Source of the DNA: an uncultured Pelagibacteraceae bacterium
GTDB lineage: Bacteria > Pseudomonadota > Alphaproteobacteria > Pelagibacterales > Pelagibacteraceae
Direction of reading: 5' to 3'
DNA: 43,206 nt
NCBI GenBank assembly: GCA_902530715.1
Contig: CACABD010000002.1
Span: 7,501-50,706, forward strand
Made by a program: the position numbers and the translations under genes. Under the pieces are notes generated by a model. It ran no database searches. It was not told the origin of the DNA and saw nothing but the letters and a program-made list of their open reading frames with translations. Of the stretch, positions 33,767-41,794 are shown in pieces (the first letter of the stretch is position 1; the number at the start of each line of letters is the position of its first letter).

Positions 33767-34415
33767 AATTTTTATTGCAATTGATACAAATAAAGTCTCC
33801 AAAGCAAAAAGAATAATCAGAGACACACAAACAAAAAAAATTAAAATAGGTTATAAATTCGGATTAGAATTTATGAATTCTAAAAATGGGAGGCGATTCA
33901 TATCAACTTTAAGAAATAAGATAATTTTCATTGATTTGAAATTAAAAGATACAGTAAATACAATGGTGTCAACTGTAAAAGCTTTAAAAGATTTAAAGAT
34001 TGATTATCTTACAGTTCATATTTCATCCGGTTTAGGAGCGTTAAAGGCTGTTAAAAAAATTTCTGGAAGAATAAAAATAATCGGAGTGACAACTTTAACT
34101 TCATTAAATGATAATGATTTAAGATTAATTGGTTATAATAAATCTGTGAAAAGTTTAGTAATCCATCAAGCTAAGCTTGCAAAAATGGCTTCTTTAGATG
34201 CTTTAGTTTGTAGCCCTTATGAAGTGAGCTCTTTAAGAAAAATTTTTAAAAAGGAAATCATAACTCCCGGTGTTCAAATTGGAAAAAGAAATTATGATCA
34301 AAAACGCTCTATGGAAGCTAAGAAAGTTAAATCCGACTGGATAGTCATTGGGCGTGCTATCACACGAGGGAATGTAAAAAAAAATATTCAAAATCTTATT
34401 GAAGAATTAAGATAA
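33756..34415 (+). CDS. pyrF: Orotidine 5'-phosphate decarboxylase
   Basis: 219 aa; IFIDLKLKDTVNT catalytic region, ALVCSPYEV, VIGRAIT. Confidence 0.88.
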   Translation: MKNKIFIAIDTNKVSKAKRIIRDTQTKKIKIGYKFGLEFMNSKNGRRFISTLRNKIIFIDLKLKDTVNTMVSTVKALKDLKIDYLTVHISSGLGALKAVKKISGRIKIIGVTTLTSLNDNDLRLIGYNKSVKSLVIHQAKLAKMASLDALVCSPYEVSSLRKIFKKEIITPGVQIGKRNYDQKRSMEAKKVKSDWIVIGRAITRGNVKKNIQNLIEELR

Positions 34416-35035
34416 TGAAAATAAAAATTTGTGGTTTAAATCCAGCTAGAGATGTTCAGCTTTGTATTGATCTTAAAGTGGATTTTTTAGGTTTTGTATT
34501 TTATGACAAATCACCTAGAAATTTAGATTCGGATGATGTTAAAAAATTAAAAAACTACAAAAAGCAAAACTCATTGTATACTGCTGTTACTGTTAATCCT
34601 AGCGATGAGTTTATTCAAAACATTGTTCTTAAAAATTTCGACTACATTCAATTACATGGCTCAGAAACAATAGAGAGAGTAAAAGAGATAAAGTCCATGG
34701 GATTAAAAGTTATTAAAGCAATTAAAATTAAAGATGAGATTGATATTAAAAATTATAGAAAATACAATGAAGCTGATTTAATATTGTTTGATACGCCTGG
34801 AATGGAACAATCAATAAAATTCCCTGAAAACCTTATTGCTAAACTTCCGAAAGGAGAAAGATTTGCTGTAGCAGGTTCAATTTCAGAACATAATATTGAT
34901 AATATGATAAAATTAGGGGTTAACTTTTTTGATTTATCGTCTAGTTTGGAATCTAAATTTGGACAAAAAGATCACCTAAAGATAAAAAATTTTATGAAAA
35001 AAATTAATAATTCAAATGAAAATACCTCCATTTAA
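34415..35035 (+). CDS. trpF: Phosphoribosylanthranilate isomerase, divergent
   Basis: 206 aa; KICGLNPARDVQL, GFVFYDKSPRNL, IQLHGSET; canonical GGTG phosphate loop not seen. Confidence 0.88.
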   Translation: MKIKICGLNPARDVQLCIDLKVDFLGFVFYDKSPRNLDSDDVKKLKNYKKQNSLYTAVTVNPSDEFIQNIVLKNFDYIQLHGSETIERVKEIKSMGLKVIKAIKIKDEIDIKNYRKYNEADLILFDTPGMEQSIKFPENLIAKLPKGERFAVAGSISEHNIDNMIKLGVNFFDLSSSLESKFGQKDHLKIKNFMKKINNSNENTSI

Positions 35036-36266
35036 AGAACATAATCCACCTGATAATTTGGGTTATTGGACCAATAAAAAAACAGGTGAGAAATATGGTG
35101 GACAATATATCAGTCCTCTGCTTATCCCTAATCTTAAAAAAGTTGAGACAGGATTTAAAAAAGCAATGAAAAACAAGAAATTCTTAGCTGACCTTGAAGA
35201 ACAACTTGTTAATCATATTGGTATTGTGACACCAATTCTGAGAAGTAAAGAACTTGAGGAAATAGCTGGAGGAGAAAAAAAAGTAGGAAAAATTTTTCTT
35301 AAAAGAACTGATCTTCATCATGACAGTTCTCATAAACCCGTAAGTGCTTTTAGCTCAGTTTTTTTTGCTAAACATATTCTCAAAGCCAAGAAAATAATTA
35401 CTGAAACCGGTGCCTCAATGAACGCTAGAGCTGTAGCCTCAGCATGTGCCAAACTAAACCTTTCTGTTGAAGTGCACATCGGTGCACTTGATGCGGAAAA
35501 GGTTTCCTTAAATAAAGATATAACTGAACTTTACGGTGCAGATATAAAAGTATGTCACGACTCTACAAAGTCGCTTTTGCCAGCGATGGCCGCAGCTCTT
35601 CGAAGTTGGCAAAGTGATCCTACCGCAATGTACGTTGTAGGTTCTGTATGTGGGCCTCACCCATATCCTTTAATGGTTAGAACTTTTGCAAGTATAATTG
35701 GTAGAATTGCAAAAAAACAAATGAAAGATCTAATAGGTAAATCACCTTCAACTGTATTTGCAGTATGTGGAGGAGGATCAAATTTATCAGCAATAAGCTA
35801 TCCTTTTTATAATGAGAAAAGTGTTGATATTTTTGGAATAGAGTCGGCTGGAAAGGGAATTGCATCAGGAGCTCACGCAGCAACAATTACAAGTAAAGCT
35901 CCTATTGGAATTTTATTAGGTGCACGATCAAACGTTTTAATGGATGCAGATGGCCAAGTAGACCCTTCTGAAACAGAGGCCAGTGGGCTTGATTTCAGTG
36001 GAACAGGACCAGAAATATGTTACATGGCAAGCACAGGCAGAATAAAATTTAGAGCAACAACTGATAAAGAAGCGCAAGAAACTTTTTTAATGATGTGTAA
36101 GAAAACAGGTATACTTCCAGCTATTGAGGCATGTTATGTAATACATGCTGCGCTTAAAGAGATTAAAAAAAGAAAAAACCCTAAAGAAAATCATTTAATA
36201 CATCTATGTGGTTCGGGTGAGTCAAATGTTGCAAGAATGTTAAAATATAAAAAAGATAATGAATAA
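35016..36266 (+). CDS. trpB: Tryptophan synthase beta chain, divergent
   Basis: 416 aa; YGGQYISPLLIPNL, KRTDLHHDSSHK (PLP Lys), GPHPYPLMVR, CGGGSN. Confidence 0.9.
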   Translation: MKIPPFKEHNPPDNLGYWTNKKTGEKYGGQYISPLLIPNLKKVETGFKKAMKNKKFLADLEEQLVNHIGIVTPILRSKELEEIAGGEKKVGKIFLKRTDLHHDSSHKPVSAFSSVFFAKHILKAKKIITETGASMNARAVASACAKLNLSVEVHIGALDAEKVSLNKDITELYGADIKVCHDSTKSLLPAMAAALRSWQSDPTAMYVVGSVCGPHPYPLMVRTFASIIGRIAKKQMKDLIGKSPSTVFAVCGGGSNLSAISYPFYNEKSVDIFGIESAGKGIASGAHAATITSKAPIGILLGARSNVLMDADGQVDPSETEASGLDFSGTGPEICYMASTGRIKFRATTDKEAQETFLMMCKKTGILPAIEACYVIHAALKEIKKRKNPKENHLIHLCGSGESNVARMLKYKKDNE

Positions 36267-37080
36267 AACCTTTCAAAGAATTTTTGCAAAAGCTAAATCA
36301 GAAAATAAATCTTGCTTTGTTGGTTTTGTAACTGGAATGGATCCAGATTATGAAAGTTCAAAACAGATATTAATTGAATTATCTAAATATTGTTCAGTCC
36401 TAGAAATTGGGGTGAGTTTTAATACCTCAACGTCAGATAGCTCTATAATAATGAGTGCTAATGATAGGGCGATAAAATCTGGTGCTAAAACTGAAAAAAT
36501 TTTTCAACTTATTAAGGATGTAAAAAGAGAAATAACTTCTGATACTGCTTTTGTTACAATGGGCTACTTAAACCAAATTCACGTTTATGGCATTGAGCGA
36601 TACATTGAAGACTGTAAAAAAAGTGGTGTCGATGGTTGTATTGTTGTGGACAGTAACAATGAGGCACCTGAAGACGACCAGATTTTTAAAGAACTAACTA
36701 AAAACAACATGGCTTTTATAAAATTAATTGCTCCAACTAATGATAGCAATTATATCAAGCAAAGTTTAAAAAAATGCTCTTCATGGGTATATATAGTTTC
36801 TTATGCGGGCGTAACCGGTTCAAAAGATGTGAACTTAAATAATGTTAAAAAATTATCAAAAATGATTAGAAAACAGTCTAAAATTCCTATCGGTGTAGGT
36901 TTTGGAATTAAATCTCTAGATGATGTGAAAAAAGCTTCAAAACTTGCAGATTTAGTCGTTTGTGGAAGTTCAATCGTTGAAAAAATTAAAGAGGGTTCGC
37001 AAAATGGTTTGGACAGTAAAAATTTAGCGCAATTCGTTGGGCAATATGTTAAACAACTCTCTGAAGGAGTTAAACATTGA
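36259..37080 (+). CDS. trpA: Tryptophan synthase alpha chain, divergent
   Basis: 273 aa; VTGMDPDYES, LEIGVSF, AFVTMGYLNQI, VSYAGVTG, GVGFGIKS. Confidence 0.9.
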   Translation: MNKTFQRIFAKAKSENKSCFVGFVTGMDPDYESSKQILIELSKYCSVLEIGVSFNTSTSDSSIIMSANDRAIKSGAKTEKIFQLIKDVKREITSDTAFVTMGYLNQIHVYGIERYIEDCKKSGVDGCIVVDSNNEAPEDDQIFKELTKNNMAFIKLIAPTNDSNYIKQSLKKCSSWVYIVSYAGVTGSKDVNLNNVKKLSKMIRKQSKIPIGVGFGIKSLDDVKKASKLADLVVCGSSIVEKIKEGSQNGLDSKNLAQFVGQYVKQLSEGVKH

Positions 37081-38009
37081 ACTGGTTAAAGAAAACTTTA
37101 GACTTTGGGCAAAAAATTAAAAGATTTTTAAAAAAAAGACCCTCTCGTCAAGATATAGAGAATAGCGATTGGGTGTCGTGTTGCGGTCCAATTTTGAAAA
37201 AAGATTTAGAGAATAACCTTTTCGTCTGTGCAAAATGTAACAAACATCACAGAATGAGTTGTGTACAAAGATTTGACACTTTTTTTGGAAAAGGGAATTA
37301 TCAAATATTAAACACCCCTATTTCAAACAATGAAGATCCACTTTTGTGGAAAGATAAAGTTGCTTACAGTGAAAAACTTAAAGCGGCAAAAAAAAATACA
37401 AAACAAGATTGTGCTATAATGGTTGCTACAGGGAAAATTAACGATATTGAGGTAGTTGTAGCAAGCGCTAACATGGCTTTTCTTGGTGCATCAGTCTCGA
37501 TTTCAGAAGCTGAGGCCTTAGTATATGCAGTACAACATGCAATTGATAATAATAAAAGTTTTATAAATTTTTGCTCTGGTGGTGGTATGAGAATGATGAC
37601 ATCAACTATAGCATTAAATGCTGGAATGGTAAAAACAACCTTAGCAATAAATGAATTAAAGAAAAAAAAATTACCTTATATAGTATGTTTAGCTGACCCT
37701 TGTTTTGGTGGTATCCTAGCTAGTTACGCGAGTACCGCCGACATAACATTAGCTGAAGAAAATTGTTTTGCGGGCTTCGCTGGCAGAAAAGTTATAGAGG
37801 GTACTTTGAACGAACAATTACCATTAAATTTCCAGAGCGCAAGCCATTTACTATCATGTGGGTTTTTAGACGCCGAGGTTCATCGGAAAGATTTGCCTGA
37901 AAAAATTGGGTTGATACTCTCTATCTTGCTAAAGAAACAATCTAATGTAAAAATGGAAGATAGTGGACAAACTTCAGAAAATAATATCAAAACTAGAGAA
38001 GCATCATAA
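37077..38009 (+). CDS. accD: Acetyl-CoA carboxylase carboxyltransferase subunit beta, divergent
   Basis: 310 aa; KDLENNLFVCAKCNKHHRMS, CSGGGMRM, CFAGFAGRKVIEGT. Confidence 0.9.
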   Translation: MNWLKKTLDFGQKIKRFLKKRPSRQDIENSDWVSCCGPILKKDLENNLFVCAKCNKHHRMSCVQRFDTFFGKGNYQILNTPISNNEDPLLWKDKVAYSEKLKAAKKNTKQDCAIMVATGKINDIEVVVASANMAFLGASVSISEAEALVYAVQHAIDNNKSFINFCSGGGMRMMTSTIALNAGMVKTTLAINELKKKKLPYIVCLADPCFGGILASYASTADITLAEENCFAGFAGRKVIEGTLNEQLPLNFQSASHLLSCGFLDAEVHRKDLPEKIGLILSILLKKQSNVKMEDSGQTSENNIKTREAS

Positions 38010-39231
38010 AAAGAAAATAGATCTAACTTTAGGTAGAACTCATAACCTATTAAAAAAATTAGGAAGTCCCGAAAGCAAACTCAAGAATGTCGTAAATATT
38101 GTCGGTACAAATTCAAAGGCTTCAATGGCGTTTTCTCTTAAATCTATTTTAAATGAGGCTGGATATAAATGTAATCTATACACCTCACCTCACCTTCAGT
38201 CATATACAGAACGATTTATTTTTGATGATAAAGAAATATCTAAAGATGATTTAATTCATTTATTAGTTGATATAGATAAAATCCTAGGTAATGATGAGGC
38301 CACAGTTTTTGAAATTTTATCATGTGCATTTTATAAATATGCTGAGAATTTTAAAGATTCTATAACAATAGTGGAAAGTGGTTTGTTTTTTGCAAAAGAT
38401 CCGAGTAATGTATTTAAGAAAAACCTATGTACACTTCTTGGAGTATGCCATTCAGATCACTACCAATGGATTCAAAATAAATCTATTGACGGGGTTATAT
38501 ATGAGAAAACTTCAAAATTATTAAATTCAAATATATTTATAAATAAGCAAGTAAATAATGAAATAAGAGATAAAATTCAAATTGCTTTACAAAAAAATAC
38601 ATCTAATAAATATTTTTTTGGTAAAGACTTCAATATTTCAAGGTCTGAAAATGGATTTATTCAATATCAAGATGAAATGGGAGAATTGATATTGCCAGAG
38701 CCTAATATTTTAGGAGAGCATCAACTTTACAATATAAGTACATCGATTTGTGCATCTAGAAAAATTTTTAATGTAAAAGATGACTATATTAAAAGTGGTA
38801 TAACAAAAATTGATCTTAAAGGTCGTCTTCAAGAACTTAAAACAGGTAAATTAAAAGATTTTGCTGGAAATAACAGATTAATTATTGATGGTGGCCATAA
38901 TATTTCTGCAGCACTATCGATTGCAAATTGGGTAAAAGAACAAGATAGTGAAGTGAATATAATTTGCGGAATGCTTAAAGATAAGGATCATCTTGATTTT
39001 ATGAGATGCTTTGAAGGACTAATAAGTTCAGCCACCTTGATAGATATACCTAATCAAGAAAGTGGCATTAAAAAAGAAGACCTTATGAAAAAGATAAGTA
39101 ATCTAAAAATTAATTTTAAAACTGCTGACAGCATAGAACAAAGTATAAAGTCATACTCAAGTTTTAATAATACAATTGTTTTATTTGTAGGTAGTTTATA
39201 TTTAATCGGTGAAATTTTAAAACTTAACTAA
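37963..39231 (+). CDS. folC: Bifunctional folylpolyglutamate/dihydrofolate synthase-like (Mur ligase family), divergent
   Basis: 422 aa; [30 protein letters not shown]. The start may lie inside the ORF because the N-terminus overlaps accD. Confidence 0.85.
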   Translation: MDKLQKIISKLEKHHKKKIDLTLGRTHNLLKKLGSPESKLKNVVNIVGTNSKASMAFSLKSILNEAGYKCNLYTSPHLQSYTERFIFDDKEISKDDLIHLLVDIDKILGNDEATVFEILSCAFYKYAENFKDSITIVESGLFFAKDPSNVFKKNLCTLLGVCHSDHYQWIQNKSIDGVIYEKTSKLLNSNIFINKQVNNEIRDKIQIALQKNTSNKYFFGKDFNISRSENGFIQYQDEMGELILPEPNILGEHQLYNISTSICASRKIFNVKDDYIKSGITKIDLKGRLQELKTGKLKDFAGNNRLIIDGGHNISAALSIANWVKEQDSEVNIICGMLKDKDHLDFMRCFEGLISSATLIDIPNQESGIKKEDLMKKISNLKINFKTADSIEQSIKSYSSFNNTIVLFVGSLYLIGEILKLN

Positions 39232-39622
39232 TTTGATCCTTCAGCCAGGCCACAAGTATAGATTTTGTAGTTGCCCCAACTTTAGTTGCTTTTAATTCTC
39301 CGTCTTTAAACAAAAGCATTGTTGGTATACCTCTAACTCCTTTAAAAGACTAGTCCCCCTTTCTGCTGAAAGGGGGACTAGCCCCCGAATTTTGTTGGCT
39401 GGTTAGGATGTTCATCGATATTGTGTTTTGCAACAATCAATTGATCCGACATCTCGTTAGATATTTCCTCTAAGATTGGTCCAATCTGTTTACAAGGACC
39501 ACACCATTCTGCGCATTTTTTATTATAGCCCCTAAGGGCTACCAGAAGTCCACTAGAACAGGCTTGCTGTTCTTAAGGACTTCTCCATCAAAGTTCTCAT
39601 CTGTTACATTTATTGTTGGCAT
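39224..39622 (-). CDS. trxA: Thioredoxin, reading frame interrupted by two short UAG-hairpin insertions
   Basis: Hand translation on the minus strand: [27 protein letters not shown] [29-nt gap] [43 protein letters not shown](G) [43- or 46-nt gap] [37 protein letters not shown]. Overlaps the folC 3' end by 8 nt. Confidence 0.93.
39338..39380 (-). other. Coding-gap element 2 in trxA: UAG-initiated 12-bp perfect hairpin (extendable to 15 bp) + 13-nt tail
   Basis: Minus strand: TTC GGG GGC | TAGTCCCCCTTT-CAGCAG-AAAGGGGGACTA GTCTTTTAAAGGA | GTT AGA GGT ATA CCA. 43 nt (46 nt if the takeoff is GGG). Not a multiple of 3. Confidence 0.9.
39513..39541 (-). other. Coding-gap element 1 in trxA: UAG-initiated 6-bp perfect hairpin + 13-nt tail
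   Basis: Minus strand: GAC TTC TGG | TAGCCC-TTAG-GGGCTA TAATAAAAAATGC | GCA GAA TGG TGT GGT CCT TGT. 29 nt, not a multiple of 3. Confidence 0.9.
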
Positions 39623-39706
39623 AATTTTTTATAAAAAAATATAAAGATTAAATCAATAATTAAATAAAAGTTATATCTATTTTTTAACAACCTAGAATTT
39701 AAATTT

Positions 39707-40900
39707 TTAATTCAAATCTTTCTTGTCCGGCTCTTCATTTCCTTTGAAACTTAATAATTGGTCCTCTATTTCGTTGGTTTTTGGAATTGGATTTTTTGGA
39801 TTAATACCTTGGTCTTTTAATTTTTCGATTCTTTGTTCCAGACTACCCTGTCCTTGCCAAGTTCCCTTGATCACATTTTGAAGATTTTTTCCGTGAGCGT
39901 TAAAGCTTGTCATTGTTTTAATCAAGTGTGATTTTACTAATGAGTACTTATCCATTAAGTTAGTTGCTATATCCGTAATCGTCTTAACACCTTTTATTTG
40001 TTTATCTTTATCTTGTATTGTCTGGATTATTGAAATTATTGCGAAAAGATTTTTTGGACCGACTAGTAATATGTTTTTTTTGTAAGCATACTCATATAAA
40101 TCTGGATAATGCTCTAGTGCCGCTAAATAACTTGCTTCGTGACACATGTACATAACTACCTTAGGAAAAACGTTTTTCTTGACGTTTTTCATATAGTCTT
40201 TTTTAGCTAGATTATCGATATGTTTTTTTACAGCTGAAGCATGTTTCTTAAATTCTACGTCTTTCTCAATATCAGTTTTTGCGTTAACGAATTTTTTCCA
40301 ATTATCTAAAGATACTTTTGAGTCACAAACTATATAATTTTCATCAGTCAAATTTATATATATATCAGGATTACTTGCTTCAATATTATCGTTATCTAAA
40401 TTATAAACTTGTTCTTTTTTTTGTTTTGTGTAATCGATGTTTTCTTTAAAACCGTGAATTTGTAAGGATTGTTCTAGAAATTTTTCTCCGAAGTTCCCTT
40501 GGTATTTTGCATTACCAGTTAGTTTATCAATGAAGTCTTGCTGATTTTGAATTTTTTTTTTACTATCTTGCATGTCAGAGGTTACTGTTGTCTTCCAAGA
40601 CTCTACATTTTTTAATGTCGACAAAGTGATTTTTGAGCTTTCTCTTTCAGTTGTGAGTGTATCTTGTAAATTATTTTTTATTTTTTCAACACTTATATAT
40701 TTTTCGTTTAAGAGTTTAATTTCATTTGTGTGGCTGATTTTAATTTTTTCAATTTCGTGATCTTTTTCTTTTAATTCTTCATCTTTTGTCCTTAAGGCTT
40801 CAACTTCAGCAGAATTATCTTTTTTGTAAAAAAATTTTATAAATATAACCCACAAAGCTGATGTTATAATTCCAGTAATAAGTATAATTAAAATATCCAT
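39707..40900 (-). CDS. rmuC: DNA recombination protein RmuC
   Basis: 397 aa; N-terminal TM, coiled coil, GNFGEKFLEQSLQIHGF, VCDSKVSLDNW, LVGPKNLFAIISII. Confidence 0.9.
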   Translation of the reverse strand: MDILIILITGIITSALWVIFIKFFYKKDNSAEVEALRTKDEELKEKDHEIEKIKISHTNEIKLLNEKYISVEKIKNNLQDTLTTERESSKITLSTLKNVESWKTTVTSDMQDSKKKIQNQQDFIDKLTGNAKYQGNFGEKFLEQSLQIHGFKENIDYTKQKKEQVYNLDNDNIEASNPDIYINLTDENYIVCDSKVSLDNWKKFVNAKTDIEKDVEFKKHASAVKKHIDNLAKKDYMKNVKKNVFPKVVMYMCHEASYLAALEHYPDLYEYAYKKNILLVGPKNLFAIISIIQTIQDKDKQIKGVKTITDIATNLMDKYSLVKSHLIKTMTSFNAHGKNLQNVIKGTWQGQGSLEQRIEKLKDQGINPKNPIPKTNEIEDQLLSFKGNEEPDKKDLN

Positions 40901-40912
40901 TATTTTGATCCT

Positions 40913-41320
40913 TTATTGTATTGTATGATTTTCTGCATCTGATTTCAACTCTGGAAAGTTTTCTTTTTGATATTCAGCTAAATTTTTAACTACTTCGTTA
41001 GAAGATGCATCATTTGCTGATTTATATAAACCATAAGAAACATTTAAAATTGTTCTTTGTTTCAAATGGAATAAAAAATGATAGTAAGCATAGTCAGCAC
41101 TTAATTTTGACTCAATCACAAATCTATCAATTTCATCACAAATTTTCCTAGCAAAAGCATTTGTTCTTTTTCTCTCTTGCTCTTCAACTTCTTCAGTGCT
41201 TAAGATTTTTTCCTCATTTTCTAATGTTTTAAGATCTTTTCGAATTGGAACTACATTTGAGTGTTTTTTATTTTTACTTTTTGAACTTTTTTTAACTTTT
41301 GGCATTGTTTTTACTCCCAT
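40913..41320 (-). CDS. Hypothetical protein
   Basis: 135 aa ORF; Lys-rich N-terminus; overlaps the upstream ORF and likely shares its operon. No recognised family. Confidence 0.6.
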   Translation of the reverse strand: MGVKTMPKVKKSSKSKNKKHSNVVPIRKDLKTLENEEKILSTEEVEEQERKRTNAFARKICDEIDRFVIESKLSADYAYYHFLFHLKQRTILNVSYGLYKSANDASSNEVVKNLAEYQKENFPELKSDAENHTIQ

Positions 41321-41612
41321 TGTTTATTTGTTGATCATTATTGTATTTGTTCATTTCTTGCCTGATTATTTCAATCTCTAATAGGGTTTTGTTATATTCA
41401 GAGTATTGTCTAATCTTAGACAAGAAATTCAGTGTGATTGTTGGTAAATTAATCGCTTTATAAATAAGGTAAATTATTAAATTATTTTTAAAAGTTTCTC
41501 TTTCTGCTTTTTCTTTAAGCTGTCTAAATTTGAAAAATATTTCAATATTTTTTATCCACTCTTGTCTGCTTGATAAACAGTCTTTAAGAACATAATAATA
41601 TTTATCTTTCAT
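41292..41612 (-). CDS. Hypothetical protein
   Basis: 106 aa ORF with SD-like AAAGGGA upstream of ATG. No recognised family. Confidence 0.6.
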   Translation of the reverse strand: MKDKYYYVLKDCLSSRQEWIKNIEIFFKFRQLKEKAERETFKNNLIIYLIYKAINLPTITLNFLSKIRQYSEYNKTLLEIEIIRQEMNKYNNDQQINNGSKNNAKS

Positions 41613-41683
41613 GTATTCCCTTTAAAATCGAAAGCTAGGCCCCCAGAAAGGAGATTATAGAAAGATAAGATAGGACCTAGCAT
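41609..41683 (-). CDS. Possible 24-aa leader peptide
   Basis: MLGPILSFYNLLSGGLAFDFKGNT*; its TGA overlaps the next ORF's start (ATGA). No clear SD. Confidence 0.3.
   Translation of the reverse strand: MLGPILSFYNLLSGGLAFDFKGNT
41634..41681. repeat. Imperfect inverted repeat gctaggccc...ggacctagc with ~30-nt loop
   Basis: Arms pair at 8 of 9 positions; located in the presumed 5' UTR of the minus-strand gene starting at 41612. Confidence 0.6.
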
Positions 41684-41708
41684 TTCAATTAATATTAACA
41701 TTAACCTC

Positions 41709-41736
41709 AAATTAGCAATATTTAATGGAAAGTCAA
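41709..41736 (-). promoter_or_regulatory. Candidate sigma70-type promoter
   Basis: Minus strand TTGACT - 16 nt - TAATTT. Confidence 0.4.
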
Positions 41737-41794
41737 GCGTTATTTTTATTATTTTTCTTGTTTCTGAAGGAATAAAAAGTTATATATATATATT

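Noticed and set aside
39338-39541. Group I/II or bulge-helix-bulge introns in trxA
   Set aside because: The gaps are only 29 and 43/46 nt, far too short for group I/II introns, and no bulge-helix-bulge motif was seen. RNA-level removal by an unknown mechanism is not excluded.
39224-39622. trxA as a simple pseudogene or sequencing-error gene
   Set aside because: Both disruptions are clean insertions with UAG-initiated perfect hairpins and equal 13-nt tails, and the rest of the protein is intact. Random decay or base-calling indels would not produce this; raw reads are still needed.
41780-41793. (TA)n tract before the S24-like gene as a phase-variable repeat
   Set aside because: Short and unremarkable in such an AT-rich genome.
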